Assembly: GCA_018644665.1 (NCBI GenBank)
Contig: JABGQA010000084.1
Span: 108,059 to 172,058, forward strand
Origin: Candidatus Poribacteria bacterium
GTDB taxonomy: Bacteria; Poribacteria; WGA-4E; GCA-2687025
Length of the DNA stretch: 64,000 nucleotides
Direction of reading: 5' to 3'
A program made the translations under genes and the position numbers. Position 1 is the first letter of the stretch; each line of letters opens with the position of its first letter. Shown here one piece after another: positions 52,253-59,619 of the stretch. A model generated the notes under the pieces. The model saw only the letters and a list, made by a program, of their open reading frames with translations. It had not been told where the DNA came from and did not search any database.

Positions 52253-53040
52253 GCGCGTACGCGGCGATCTTCAGCGCGCGGTTCCGCACGCTCCTGCAGT
52301 ACCGAGCAGCCGCCGTGGCTGGGCTGGCCACCCAACTGTTCTGGGGCGTGATTCGGGTGATGATCTTCACGGCGTTCTACAGTTCGTCGTCGGCCGAGCA
52401 ACCGATGTCGCTGGCACAGGTCGTCACGTATATCTGGCTGAGTCAGGCGATGTTCCGCCTGCTCCCTTGGGGCGTTGACCCCGGTATCCGGCAGATGATC
52501 CGGTCGGGGTCGGTGGCTTACGAGATGCTGCGGCCGCTGGATGTGTATTCCTTGTGGGTTACACGCGCAGTCGCCAATCACGCCGCCCCAACTCTCCTGC
52601 GCGCCGCCCCCATGGTGCCCGTCGCGTTTCTGCTGTTCGGGTTGCAGGGCCCCGACTCTCCAGCAGCGTTCGTCGCGTGGGTCCTCTCCATGTGCGCCGC
52701 GCTGATGCTGAGCGCAGTGATGGCGACATTCATGGCGATCTTGATGCTGTGGACGGTGTCCGGCGAGGGGATCGGCAGGCTGATGATGATCGCCATGGGC
52801 TTCTTTTCGGGCATGTATGTCCCGCTGCCTCTCTTCCCTGACTGGGCGCGGAGGGTGTTGGATGTACTACCGTGGCGCGGCCTCGTCGACATACCGTTGC
52901 GGCTCTACATGGGTCACCTGGCGCCGTCGGAGCTTCCACCGCTGCTGGCGTTCCAGGGCGTGTGGATACTGGTGTTCGTGGTGACCGGGCGCTCGATCCT
53001 GTCGCTCGGGGCGAAGCGATTGGTAATCCAGGGAGGCTGA
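52249..53040 (+). CDS. ABC-2 type exporter permease (first)
   Basis: 263-residue membrane protein with six hydrophobic segments of the ABC-2 type. RTLLQYRAAAVAGLATQLFWG at the N-terminus is the typical start of the COG4587 family, and GEGIGRLM and MYVPLPLFPDW lie in the later loops. GTG start overlaps the ATPase stop (GTGA). Works with the next permease to form a heterodimeric channel. Confidence 0.88.
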   Translation: MSAYAAIFSARFRTLLQYRAAAVAGLATQLFWGVIRVMIFTAFYSSSSAEQPMSLAQVVTYIWLSQAMFRLLPWGVDPGIRQMIRSGSVAYEMLRPLDVYSLWVTRAVANHAAPTLLRAAPMVPVAFLLFGLQGPDSPAAFVAWVLSMCAALMLSAVMATFMAILMLWTVSGEGIGRLMMIAMGFFSGMYVPLPLFPDWARRVLDVLPWRGLVDIPLRLYMGHLAPSELPPLLAFQGVWILVFVVTGRSILSLGAKRLVIQGG

Positions 53041-53045
53041 GCGCG

Positions 53046-53846
53046 ATGGGCCCGCTTCGTCTCTACGCGCGGTACGCCGCGGTTTCAATACGCAGCCAGA
53101 TGCAGTACCGCGCGTCGTTCATCATGCTGTCGCTGAGCACGTTCGCGATAACCGGTGTCGAGTTCGTCGCGATCTGGGTCATGTTCGATCGGTTCGGTTC
53201 GCTGCAAGGGTGGCGGCTGGCCGAAGTCGCACTGTTCTACGGCACGATCAACGCGGCGTTTGCCATCGCGGAGTCCACTGCCCGCGGATTCGACACGTTC
53301 TCCGAGCTCATCAAGGGCGGCGGGTTCGACATCATCCTCCTTCGGCCGCGCAGCGCCGCACTGCAGGTGGCGGCGCGCGAGCTGCACGCCGTCAGAATCG
53401 GGCGCTTGCTGCAAGCGGCCGTGATACTCGTGTGGGCATCGGTCGCCCTCGACATCTCGTGGACTGTGCCCAAGGGCGCGCTCCTCATCGCGACGATACT
53501 CGGAGGCGTGTGTCTGTTCTACGGGCTGCTGATACTGCAGGCCACTCTCTGCTTCTGGACGACGGAGAGTCTCGAAGTGCTCAACACAGTGACGTACGGG
53601 GGCATCGAGACGGCCCAGTACCCGCTGTCGATCTACCGGCCGTGGTTCCGCCGTTTCTTCACGGCCGTCATTCCCCTGGCGTGCGTCAGCTACTACCCAC
53701 TGCTGCGCGTGCTCGACCGCCCCGCGCCGGCTGGATCGGCCGCATGGTTCGGGTGGGTATCGCCGATCGTCGGTGGCGCGTTTCTGGCTCTGTCGCTGCG
53801 GGTCTGGCGAGTTGGCGTGCAGCACTACACGTCTACGGGCAGCTAA
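53046..53846 (+). CDS. ABC-2 type exporter permease (second)
   Basis: 266-residue six-helix protein of the COG3694 type. RSQMQYRASFIMLSLSTFA near the N-terminus, GFDIILLRPRSA in the cytoplasmic loop and TYGGIETAQYPLSIYRPW in the later loop fit the family. ATG at 53046 follows the previous stop by 5 bases; the open frame upstream is only overlap. No substrate-binding protein is present, as expected for an exporter. Confidence 0.88.
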   Translation: MGPLRLYARYAAVSIRSQMQYRASFIMLSLSTFAITGVEFVAIWVMFDRFGSLQGWRLAEVALFYGTINAAFAIAESTARGFDTFSELIKGGGFDIILLRPRSAALQVAARELHAVRIGRLLQAAVILVWASVALDISWTVPKGALLIATILGGVCLFYGLLILQATLCFWTTESLEVLNTVTYGGIETAQYPLSIYRPWFRRFFTAVIPLACVSYYPLLRVLDRPAPAGSAAWFGWVSPIVGGAFLALSLRVWRVGVQHYTSTGS

Positions 53847-53930
53847 GCCGTCCTGGCGTCGGATGTGGCGTCTAGGCGTCGTCCACGATCGCGCGCCAGC
53901 GGGCGGCGTGCTGCACGGGCGGGCCGCGAC

Positions 53931-53959
53931 TTGCCCGCGCCGCGTCCTTCGTCTACGTT
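53931..53959 (+). promoter_or_regulatory. Candidate promoter for the serine hydrolase gene
   Basis: TTGCCC (53931-53936), 17-base spacer, TACGTT (53954-53959), with the start codon 33 bases later. Confidence 0.4.
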
Positions 53960-53991
53960 TGGGGCCGACCACCCAATCAGGAGCAACGCCC

Positions 53992-55326
53992 GTGTACAGC
54001 CGGCTCGACGCGCTGTTCGCCGAATGGCATCGGCCGTCCGCGCCGGGAGCCGCGGCTGCGGTCGTACAGGACGGCGAGGTCGTCTACGCCAAGGGGTACG
54101 GGTGCGCGAACGTCGAGTACGGCGTCGGCATCGCGCCGTCCACTGTCTTCGACATCGCATCTGTGTCGAAGCAATTCGGGGCGTACGCTATCGCGCTCCT
54201 CGAGGACGAGGGCTGGCTTGCCCTGGACGACGACTACCGCGACCGGTTGCCGGACATGCCGGACTTCGGCCCCACGGTCACGCTGCGCCATCTTCTGCAC
54301 CATACGAGTGGTATCCGCGACTGGGTGCCGGCGATGGTCATGGCCGGCGTGCGGATGGACGACACGATCCTGTTCGAGGACATCCTGCGCTTCGCGAGGC
54401 GGCAACGCGACCTCAACTTCGCGCCGGGCGAGCAGCATCTGTATTCGAACACGGGGTACAACCTGCTTGCCGAGACGGTCGCGCGGGTGAGCGGGATGTC
54501 TTTCCGCCAGTTCACGCATGAACGCATCTTCGGCCCGCTTGGGATGACCAGCACGCATTTCCATGACGATCATCGCGAAGTCATCCCGGGCCGCGCGATG
54601 TCGTACGAGCCGGACGACAGCGCCGCGTTCGTGAACGCCACGGACAACCTCACTGCTCTTGCCTCGAGTTCGCTGCATTCAACCGTCGAGGATCTGGCGC
54701 GGTGGGCGGTCAACCTCGACACGGGCGCCGTCGGTCCGGTCGCGGCGCTGGCCCGTATGAACGCACCCGGAGCGGCAATGGGTGGCGCGAACTCAACGTA
54801 CGGCTTCGGTCAGGTGACGGATACGTACCGGGGACGGCCGATCCTGCATCACAGCGGCTCATGGCGCGGCTTCCGCAGCCATCTGTCGCGGTTCCCTGAG
54901 GAACGGTTCGCCGTCGTCCTGCTGAGTAACGCGGCCACGTTCCGCGCGGGGCCGCTCGCTCGCGAGATCGCCGACGTATTCCTTGAGAGCAGGTTGGGCC
55001 CACCTCCCGCCACGCGGGACGTCCCGACGGAGGCTCCAGACGCTCCTGTCGCGATCGCGGACGGCGCGGCCTTGCCCGAGTACGCGGGGTCGTACTACTC
55101 GCAGGAACTCGACACTACGTACACGATCGCCGTCGACGACCGCGGCCTCTACGCCGCGCACGCGCGCCATGAAGACATCCGTCTGACATCGCTCGCCGAC
55201 GACACGTTCGCCGGCGACGAGTGGTTCTTCGGCGAGGCGCGGTTCACGCGCGCGGGCGGCGACGTGGACGGCTTCCTGCTGAGCGTCGAACGTGTTCGGA
55301 ACGTGCGGTTCGCGCGACGCTCGTGA
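53992..55326 (+). CDS. Serine hydrolase, class C beta-lactamase/PBP4-like
   Basis: 444-residue serine hydrolase of the beta-lactamase fold. Catalytic SVSK (SxxK) near residue 54, YSN in HLYSNTGYN as the YxN motif, and HHSGSW near the C-terminus in place of KTG. The C-terminal 100 residues form a lipocalin-like domain common in these esterase/peptidase relatives. No clear signal peptide, so it may be cytoplasmic. GTG at 53992 follows AGGAG by 8 bases. Likely an esterase, amidase or D-amino-peptidase; antibiotic resistance is not implied. Confidence 0.88.
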   Translation: MYSRLDALFAEWHRPSAPGAAAAVVQDGEVVYAKGYGCANVEYGVGIAPSTVFDIASVSKQFGAYAIALLEDEGWLALDDDYRDRLPDMPDFGPTVTLRHLLHHTSGIRDWVPAMVMAGVRMDDTILFEDILRFARRQRDLNFAPGEQHLYSNTGYNLLAETVARVSGMSFRQFTHERIFGPLGMTSTHFHDDHREVIPGRAMSYEPDDSAAFVNATDNLTALASSSLHSTVEDLARWAVNLDTGAVGPVAALARMNAPGAAMGGANSTYGFGQVTDTYRGRPILHHSGSWRGFRSHLSRFPEERFAVVLLSNAATFRAGPLAREIADVFLESRLGPPPATRDVPTEAPDAPVAIADGAALPEYAGSYYSQELDTTYTIAVDDRGLYAAHARHEDIRLTSLADDTFAGDEWFFGEARFTRAGGDVDGFLLSVERVRNVRFARRS

Positions 55327-55360
55327 CCGCGACTGACCGTCGATTCATGGAGGGATCGCG

Positions 55361-56251
55361 TTGAAGCGAGTGGGCATCGTCGGCCTCGGTGACATGGGCA
55401 TCGCGATGGCGAAGAACATCCGCGCCGCGGGGTTCAGCCTAACAGGGTACGACTTGCGGGCTGAGCGACTCGCGCTTCTCGCGGACCTAGGGGGCGAGCC
55501 GGCCGATAGCCCGCAAGCCGTCGGCGCCGGGAGCGACTCCGTCTTCGTCATGGTGCTGAACGGCGATCAGGCGCGAGAGGTCGTCGCCGGCGAGAACGGC
55601 CTGCTGACCGGCATGGCGCAGGGCGGCGCCATCATCATGTCCGCCACGATCCATCCGTCCGAGGCCCGTGAGATCGGGGCGACGGCCGAGGCGGCGGGGG
55701 TGGAGTTTATCGACACCCCGGTCAGCGGCGGCAAGTCGGGAGCGGAAGCCGGGACGCTCACGATGATGACCGCGGCGCGGGCCGACGTCCTGGAGGCGAA
55801 CCGACCGGTCCTCGAAGCCGTCGGCGAGCAGATCTTCCACGTCGGCGAGGAAATTGGCGTTGGCCAGACCGTCAAGGCCGCCCTACAGGCGTTCATCGGG
55901 GCGTCGTTCGCCGGCATATTCGAGTCTTTGGTGCTGGGGGCCAAGGCCGGAGTGCCGGGCGAGACGCTCTACGAGGTGTTCAGCGCGAGCGGAGTGGGCA
56001 GCGCGCTGTTCCGCAACTGCGCCAAGCTCATCATGGACCGAGAGTTCGTCGGCACGGGCAGCCACATAGGCACGATGTACAAGGATCTGAGCATCAGCAT
56101 GGCGCTGGGCAAGGAAACCGGCGTGCCGCTGTTCACGACGGCGGCGGCCTTCGAGTTATTCCGCGCGGGCATGTCCAAGTTCCCCGCCGAGGACAACTGG
56201 TCCATCGTCAAGCTGCTCGAGGACATCGCCGACACCGAAGTGACGTGGTAG
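55361..56251 (+). CDS. Beta-hydroxyacid dehydrogenase (3-hydroxyisobutyrate/tartronate semialdehyde reductase family)
   Basis: 296-residue NAD(P)-dependent enzyme. GIVGLGDMGIAMAKN is the nucleotide motif, DTPVSGGKSGAEAGTLT the substrate motif, and the catalytic Lys is in GQTVKAA. Members reduce tartronate semialdehyde (GarR) or oxidise 3-hydroxyisobutyrate. TTG start. It lies 8 bases before a sugar-phosphate-isomerase-like gene, so the two may share a sugar-acid pathway. Confidence 0.9.
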   Translation: MKRVGIVGLGDMGIAMAKNIRAAGFSLTGYDLRAERLALLADLGGEPADSPQAVGAGSDSVFVMVLNGDQAREVVAGENGLLTGMAQGGAIIMSATIHPSEAREIGATAEAAGVEFIDTPVSGGKSGAEAGTLTMMTAARADVLEANRPVLEAVGEQIFHVGEEIGVGQTVKAALQAFIGASFAGIFESLVLGAKAGVPGETLYEVFSASGVGSALFRNCAKLIMDREFVGTGSHIGTMYKDLSISMALGKETGVPLFTTAAAFELFRAGMSKFPAEDNWSIVKLLEDIADTEVTW

Positions 56252-56259
56252 GGAGCGGG

Positions 56260-57126
56260 ATGAAGCTCGGGGTGATCACGGACGGCATCAGTCGTGACTT
56301 CGCGTATGCCCTCGCGGTGATGGAGGGCGCGGGCCTGCGGCACGCCGAACTGCAGTTCCTGTGGGGCGCCGAGGTCGGCGACCTCGACGCAGGTGAACGT
56401 CGACTCGCCGCTGAACTGATCGACGCCCACGGAGTCGAGATCCCCTGCGTGTCGCGGCACGTTTTCGGCGGCCTGTCCGTCATGGATACCGTCGAGTCGG
56501 ACGCCGCCTATACCGAGCACCTGGACGGCCTGAAGCGCTGCATTGAGTTGGCGCAGTCGGTCGCGTGCCCACGCGTGCGGATCATGAGCTTCCGCAAGGA
56601 GATGATCCTGTTCGGGAGCCACGGCGCCGACGTCTGGAACGTGTCGGCGGGCGCGTGGGCGAAGCTTGTCGGCCTGATCGAGCCGGCTGTGCGCGTGGCC
56701 GAAGACGCAGGCGTCACGCTCGTCGTGGAGACTGGGAACAACGCGATGGTCACGTCGGCGCATCTCGCCGGCAAGCTCATCGACGACATCGGCTCGCCGA
56801 ACCTGCGCGCGCTGTGGGATCCGTGCAACAGTCTGTACTGCAACGAGCCGTCGTTCCCGGACGGCTACGATGCGCTACACGGTGGGAAGCTCGGCCACGT
56901 CCACATCAAGGACGGACGCGTCGACATCCCACGGGCGTCCGTGTCGTGCACGGCCCTAGGCGATGGCGACATGGCGCCCCACCTGGCTCCGATAGCCGAC
57001 GCCCTACGCTCGGACGGCTACGCGGGCGTGGTGTCGTTGGAGAGCGTCTACCGGCCCGACGGTGGCACGTTCGAGGACGGGTTCCTTGCATCCCTGGACA
57101 CGTTCAGGCGGCTGTTCGGCGCGTAG
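56260..57126 (+). CDS. Sugar phosphate isomerase/epimerase family TIM barrel
   Basis: 288-residue xylose-isomerase-like barrel. Metal ligands fit Glu in TLVVETGNN, Asp in RALWDPCNS, His in HVHIKDG and Glu in VSLESVYRP. ATG at 56260 follows GGGAGCGGG; the longer frame begins inside the dehydrogenase gene. Co-directional with and 8 bases after the beta-hydroxyacid dehydrogenase. Convergent with the sulfatase gene, with only 9 bases between the two stops and no hairpin. Confidence 0.87.
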   Translation: MKLGVITDGISRDFAYALAVMEGAGLRHAELQFLWGAEVGDLDAGERRLAAELIDAHGVEIPCVSRHVFGGLSVMDTVESDAAYTEHLDGLKRCIELAQSVACPRVRIMSFRKEMILFGSHGADVWNVSAGAWAKLVGLIEPAVRVAEDAGVTLVVETGNNAMVTSAHLAGKLIDDIGSPNLRALWDPCNSLYCNEPSFPDGYDALHGGKLGHVHIKDGRVDIPRASVSCTALGDGDMAPHLAPIADALRSDGYAGVVSLESVYRPDGGTFEDGFLASLDTFRRLFGA

Positions 57127-57135
57127 CCATCTCAC

Positions 57136-58527
57136 CTAGCCGCCTGGCCGCGCGGCGCGCCATCCGTCCGCGAGCATCGACGACAGCCGTGCAACGGTGT
57201 CGGCGTAGTCCGCCCTGTCCGCGACGTTGGCGTTCTCACCGGCAGCCGCGTCATGGTCGTACAGCTCGCGCGCTCGGACCGCGCCCGTGCGCCTGTCTTG
57301 CCACTCGGTATACCTGTGACGCGCCGTCTTCATCGTGTGTCCCATGACGCGGCCTCGCGGGCATTGGCTGAACGCGGCCGTCTTCCACGCCCCGTTCGAC
57401 CTGGCGAGGAGTGGCGCGAAGCTCGTGCCTTCAAGGTGGGCGGGCGTGGGGATTTCGCACAGGTCGCAGAGCGTCGGGTACATGTCCACGAACTCCACAA
57501 GCGCCGATGTGCGATGCCCGGGCAGTTGGCGTCCTGGCGCCCGAACGACCAACGGCGCGCGCGTGTCGATGTCGAAGTTCGTGTGCTTGCACCAACTGCC
57601 GTGTTCGCCGAGTTTCCACCCGTGGTCGCCCCACAGCATCACGACCGTGTCCTCGGCCAAACCGAGATTGTCCAGCGCCGCGAGAACACGTCCGACTTGC
57701 GCGTCCATGTACGACACGCACGCCCAGTAGCCGTGCACCAGCCGCCGCGCGATATCGGCAGGGATCGGGCCCTCCGCGGGGATGCCGAAGTAGCCGCGTA
57801 GCTCCCCGAAGTTCGTCAGGGAGAACGGCGTCACGCCCTGCGGCGCGAAGTCGTTGTCCGCGAGAGGTATGTCGTCCGCGGAATAGAGGTCCCAGTACCG
57901 TTTGGGCGCGTTGAACGGCAGGTGCGGCTTGTGGAACCCCAGCGCCATGAAGAACGGCTCGCCCTTGAGCCGGCCGAGTTCGCGGATTGCGGCGTCCGCG
58001 TCCATCCCGTCGTGGTAGGCGTTGTCTGGGACGTCCGCAGCCTCGAAAGCCGGGCCGATCCCCCGACGTCGGTCGCCCCGCGCCACGAGCAGCCGTTCCT
58101 GCGTGAGCATCTGCTCAACGGCCTCGTCGGTGAGATACCCTCGCCCTCGCCAGTCGCCGCGCGATTGGACCGGCGGCGCCGACCATCCTGCCAGGTCGTC
58201 CTCTGCGTGGTGGTAGACCTTGCCGACCGAGACGGTCTCGTACCCGTTGGCCTTGTAGTGCTGTGGCAGCGTCAGGACGTCCGGCAACGCCTCGCGCACG
58301 GGTGTCTGCAGGTCGTATATCCCCGTGGAATCCGGCCGCAGGCCCGTGAGGACGCTGGCGCGGGACGGCGCGCAGACCGCTTGCTGGCAGTACGCCTGCT
58401 CAAGGAGGACGCCCTCGGAAGCCAACCGGTCGATGTTGGGGGACTGGACGCCCGCGCCGGTATAGCAACCGAGTTCCGGACGCAGGTCGTCCACGACGAT
58501 GAACAGTACGTTCGGCTTGGACGCCAC
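57136..58527 (-). CDS. Sulfatase (iduronate-2-sulfatase-like, formylglycine type)
   Basis: 463-residue type I sulfatase. C52 in AVCAPSRASVLTG is the CxPSR site that is converted to formylglycine; the metal site uses the Asp pair in FIVVDDL and the LWGDHGWKLGEH segment. GIYDL after the active site and SYMDAQVGRVL match the iduronate-2-sulfatase-like branch. No signal peptide is visible. No formylglycine-generating enzyme gene is nearby, so maturation depends on one elsewhere. It likely desulfates glycans; the upstream genes in this transcript encode a PotD-like lipoprotein and a P1 peptidase fusion. Confidence 0.93.
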   Translation of the reverse strand: MASKPNVLFIVVDDLRPELGCYTGAGVQSPNIDRLASEGVLLEQAYCQQAVCAPSRASVLTGLRPDSTGIYDLQTPVREALPDVLTLPQHYKANGYETVSVGKVYHHAEDDLAGWSAPPVQSRGDWRGRGYLTDEAVEQMLTQERLLVARGDRRRGIGPAFEAADVPDNAYHDGMDADAAIRELGRLKGEPFFMALGFHKPHLPFNAPKRYWDLYSADDIPLADNDFAPQGVTPFSLTNFGELRGYFGIPAEGPIPADIARRLVHGYWACVSYMDAQVGRVLAALDNLGLAEDTVVMLWGDHGWKLGEHGSWCKHTNFDIDTRAPLVVRAPGRQLPGHRTSALVEFVDMYPTLCDLCEIPTPAHLEGTSFAPLLARSNGAWKTAAFSQCPRGRVMGHTMKTARHRYTEWQDRRTGAVRARELYDHDAAAGENANVADRADYADTVARLSSMLADGWRAARPGG

Positions 58528-58568
58528 GGATCATCCTCCCGGGCCTGGGGCGTGAACGGGCCTGCGCG

Positions 58569-59612
58569 CTACTGGGCCGCCTTCACCGCGGTCCACGCCT
58601 CACCGTAGAGGACGTCGGCGGCCCCTAGGCTCTGGATCGTCTCCAACCTCGCCAGGACGTCTGGAGGCGGGAATATGGCCGGGCTGTCCTTGAGACTGTC
58701 TGGCAAGTGGCTGCGCGACGCCGTCACGCAGTTCCCATACCTCGTGAACGCCGTCACCTGCGCGATCACGTCGGGCTGGAGCATGAAGTTGATGAACGAC
58801 TCCGCGAGCGCCTTGTGGGGCGCCCCTGCCGGGATGGCCAGGTTGTCGATGAAGAACGTGCTGCCCTCGTCCGGGACAACGTACTTCCACTCCGGGCTAT
58901 CCTCCGCGACACGCAGCACGTCGCCGCTCCACGCGTGTGTCAGCACGACCTGCTTCGCCTGCATCAAGTCGTCCGTCTCGGTACGGTAGCTCGCGATGAT
59001 CGGCTTCTGGTCGATGAGAAGCGCGCGGGCCTCTGCAATCTTCGGTGGGTCTGTCGTGTTGATGGAGTAGCCCAGCCGCTTGAACGCGGCGCCCATGGAC
59101 TCTCGCACGTCATCGAGCATGTTGATCTCGCCGGCATACGCCTCGTCCCATAGGGCGGCCCAACTGGTAGGCGCCGGGCTCACCTTCGACGAGTCGTAGC
59201 CAATGCCCGCGGTACCCCACACGTACGGCACCGAATGCGCGTTCGCGGCGTCGAAGTACTTGCCGAGGAACTGCGGGTCCAGGTTCGCGAAGTTTGGGAT
59301 GTTCGCCTTGTCTAGCTCGGCGAGCAGTCCCAGCGCAGCCAACTGTTGGACCGCGTAATCGGACGGTAGGACCACGTCGTATCCGGTCACACCGGCTTGG
59401 AGTTTGGCGACGAGGTCCTCGTTGCTCTCGTACGTGTCGAGGATCACCTTCGCGCCGGTTTCCGCTTCGAAACGCGCCACGATCTCGGGGGTGAAGTAGT
59501 CCGACCACGAGAAGACGTGCAGCGTCTTCGCATCGTCCTGCGCGCATCCGGCGACGAATGCAACGAAGACGATGGCGGCGCAGCGGAGCGAGGCTCTCAG
59601 GTTCGTGCCCAT
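58569..59612 (-). CDS. Polyamine-type ABC transporter substrate-binding lipoprotein (PotD-like)
   Basis: 347-residue binding protein with a lipoprotein signal (VFVAFVAGC, Cys 23). LHVFSWSDYFTPEIVARFE and YDVVLPSDYAVQQL are PotD/PotF hallmarks, and PYVWGTAGIGYD matches the polyamine site. ATG at 59612 lies just past the fusion gene's stop. No potABC genes follow, so either the permease is elsewhere or it captures a ligand for another system. Genes order as fusion, potD-like and sulfatase on the - strand. Confidence 0.9.
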   Translation of the reverse strand: MGTNLRASLRCAAIVFVAFVAGCAQDDAKTLHVFSWSDYFTPEIVARFEAETGAKVILDTYESNEDLVAKLQAGVTGYDVVLPSDYAVQQLAALGLLAELDKANIPNFANLDPQFLGKYFDAANAHSVPYVWGTAGIGYDSSKVSPAPTSWAALWDEAYAGEINMLDDVRESMGAAFKRLGYSINTTDPPKIAEARALLIDQKPIIASYRTETDDLMQAKQVVLTHAWSGDVLRVAEDSPEWKYVVPDEGSTFFIDNLAIPAGAPHKALAESFINFMLQPDVIAQVTAFTRYGNCVTASRSHLPDSLKDSPAIFPPPDVLARLETIQSLGAADVLYGEAWTAVKAAQ

Positions 59613-59619
59613 CGGTTCG

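Noticed and set aside
47856..53846. A lasso-peptide gene cluster
   Set aside because: Nucleotidyltransferase, HprK-like, sulfotransferase and exporter genes fit, but no precursor peptide, transglutaminase-like protease or asparagine-synthetase-like cyclase is visible.
53992..55326. An antibiotic-resistance beta-lactamase
   Set aside because: The HHSG motif replaces KTG, no signal peptide is evident and a lipocalin-like domain follows, which fits esterase/peptidase relatives.
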